A stretch of 64,000 bases of DNA, taken from NCBI GenBank assembly GCA_029204225.1, contig CM055111.1, positions 30,719,464-30,783,463 on the forward strand, written 5' to 3'. Position numbers and translations under genes: made by a program. The DNA comes from Diphasiastrum complanatum. Taxonomy: Eukaryota; Streptophyta; Lycopodiopsida; Lycopodiales; Lycopodiaceae. The notes beneath the pieces were generated by a model that was not told the origin of the DNA, ran no database searches, and was given only the letters and a program-made list of their open reading frames with translations. Shown piece by piece: positions 63,263 to 64,000 of this stretch (the first letter of the stretch is position 1; every line of letters begins with the position of its first letter).

Positions 63263-63720
63263 AGATGGGGTTGCTGGTAGAGAATTGCAAGAATCTACAA
63301 GCAAGAAAGTGGAGAAGGCCGTAAACAGGCAAGGATTGGGATGCATCCACAGGCAGATCTGCAGAGGGCAACGATGAGAAAGAGGCAAAAGGACAAAATA
63401 GGCCGTTGGTGAAGGCAAAACCCACACCAGAAAGATAGGGAGCCGCAAGCAGGGTCACAACGTAGATAGGGTCGCTGGTAGAGAACCGCAGAAATCTACA
63501 GGCAAGAAAGTGGAGAAGGTCGTAGACAGGCAAGGATTGGGATGCACCCACAGGCAGATCCGCAGAGGGCAACGATGAGGAAGAGGCAACGAGACAGAAT
63601 AGGCCGTTGGTGAAGGCAAAACCCACATCAGATCTGCAAACCAGAAAGGTAGGGAGCTGCAGGCAGGGTCAGAGCGTAGATAGGGTCGCTGGTAGCAGGA
63701 GAGCGGATAGGCAAGGTATT
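63263..63720. repeat. Minisatellite-like tandem repeat, period about 201-215 bp
   Basis: Two full units start at AGATGGGGTTGCTGG (63263) and AGATAGGGTCGCTGG (63464), and a partial third at 63679. GC is higher than in the surroundings. The open frames on the minus strand (up to 171 codons) are repeats of one another (GFAFTNGLFC twice, SLPSADLPV twice) and are probably a result of the tandem structure rather than a gene. Confidence 0.85.
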
Positions 63721-64000
63721 GTGGCAAACCTGTAGACAGCAGATAGCAGAGGTAGGGCGCGCAAATCAGGTGGACAGGGTAATTCGTAGGAAGAGGGAGA
63801 GCGAACTGTAGGTAGGGTGGGCACAAACCCACATGCAAGGCAGCAAAGAGGGGTGATCGGCCTTCAGAATGAGCTGCAGGCAGAGGGCACAAATGGCACG
63901 GAAATAACTGCTTTCCATCCAACGATAAATCAAAGAGGGAAGCACATTTATAGAAGAAATAGAGATTCATAGAAAGTTTGGTAAGTAAAGCAAAACCTTG

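Overview
This is nuclear DNA from a land plant with a large, retroelement-rich genome. Evidence: a spliced mitochondrial Hsp70 gene with GT-AG introns, Ty1/copia and Ty3/gypsy elements primed by initiator-Met tRNA (TGGTATCAGAGC sites), a Helentron-type rolling-circle element, long perfect GA/CT/TA microsatellites, and a Penelope-like reverse transcriptase family. The last two would fit a fern, lycophyte or gymnosperm better than a typical flowering plant, but the sequence alone does not fix the species. No operons, ribosome binding sites or CRISPR arrays are expected or seen.

Layout. 1-1.43 kb: decayed Penelope-like RT copy (A) on the minus strand. 2.2-3.6 kb: dead copia, plus strand. 4.4-9.5 kb: copia (C1), minus strand, carrying a 682-bp solo LTR in its integrase, next to a (GA)95 array. 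10.55-22.6 kb: a Helentron whose N-terminal third is inverted relative to its Rep-helicase-endonuclease part; a gypsy element (11.438-18.605 kb, TSD CATTT) sits in the inverted part. 23.3-27.3 kb: the only intact host gene, a five-exon mitochondrial Hsp70 of 690 residues. 27.3-30.6 kb: no recognisable gene. 30.6-35.4 kb: fragments of at least three copia elements. 35.4-37.1 kb: two gypsy integrase scraps. 37.8-38.8 kb: diverged duplications. 39.9-42 kb: chromovirus end plus an unrecognised long ORF. 42.0-51.4 kb: one copia family nested in itself (C5 inside C4, TSD AAAAG), with an 815-bp solo LTR inside the C5 5' LTR. 51.4-53.2 kb: gypsy pol remnant. 53.8-54.6 kb: (TA)n and (CT)n. 54.45-60.70 kb: the better Penelope-like copy (B), flanked by about 1.55-kb direct repeats (pseudo-LTRs). 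60.7-64 kb: LTR-like and unassigned DNA ending in a roughly 200-bp tandem repeat.

Only the Hsp70 gene looks functional for the host: it encodes the matrix chaperone that drives protein import and folding in mitochondria. The rest is a layered record of transposition, with inner insertions dated relative to outer ones by target-site duplications. The most interesting items are the Penelope-like family without a visible GIY-YIG endonuclease, the Helentron with a C-terminal EEP endonuclease and internal inversion, and a 10-bp palindrome (CACACGTGTG) that recurs in LTRs and leaders of unrelated retroelements.
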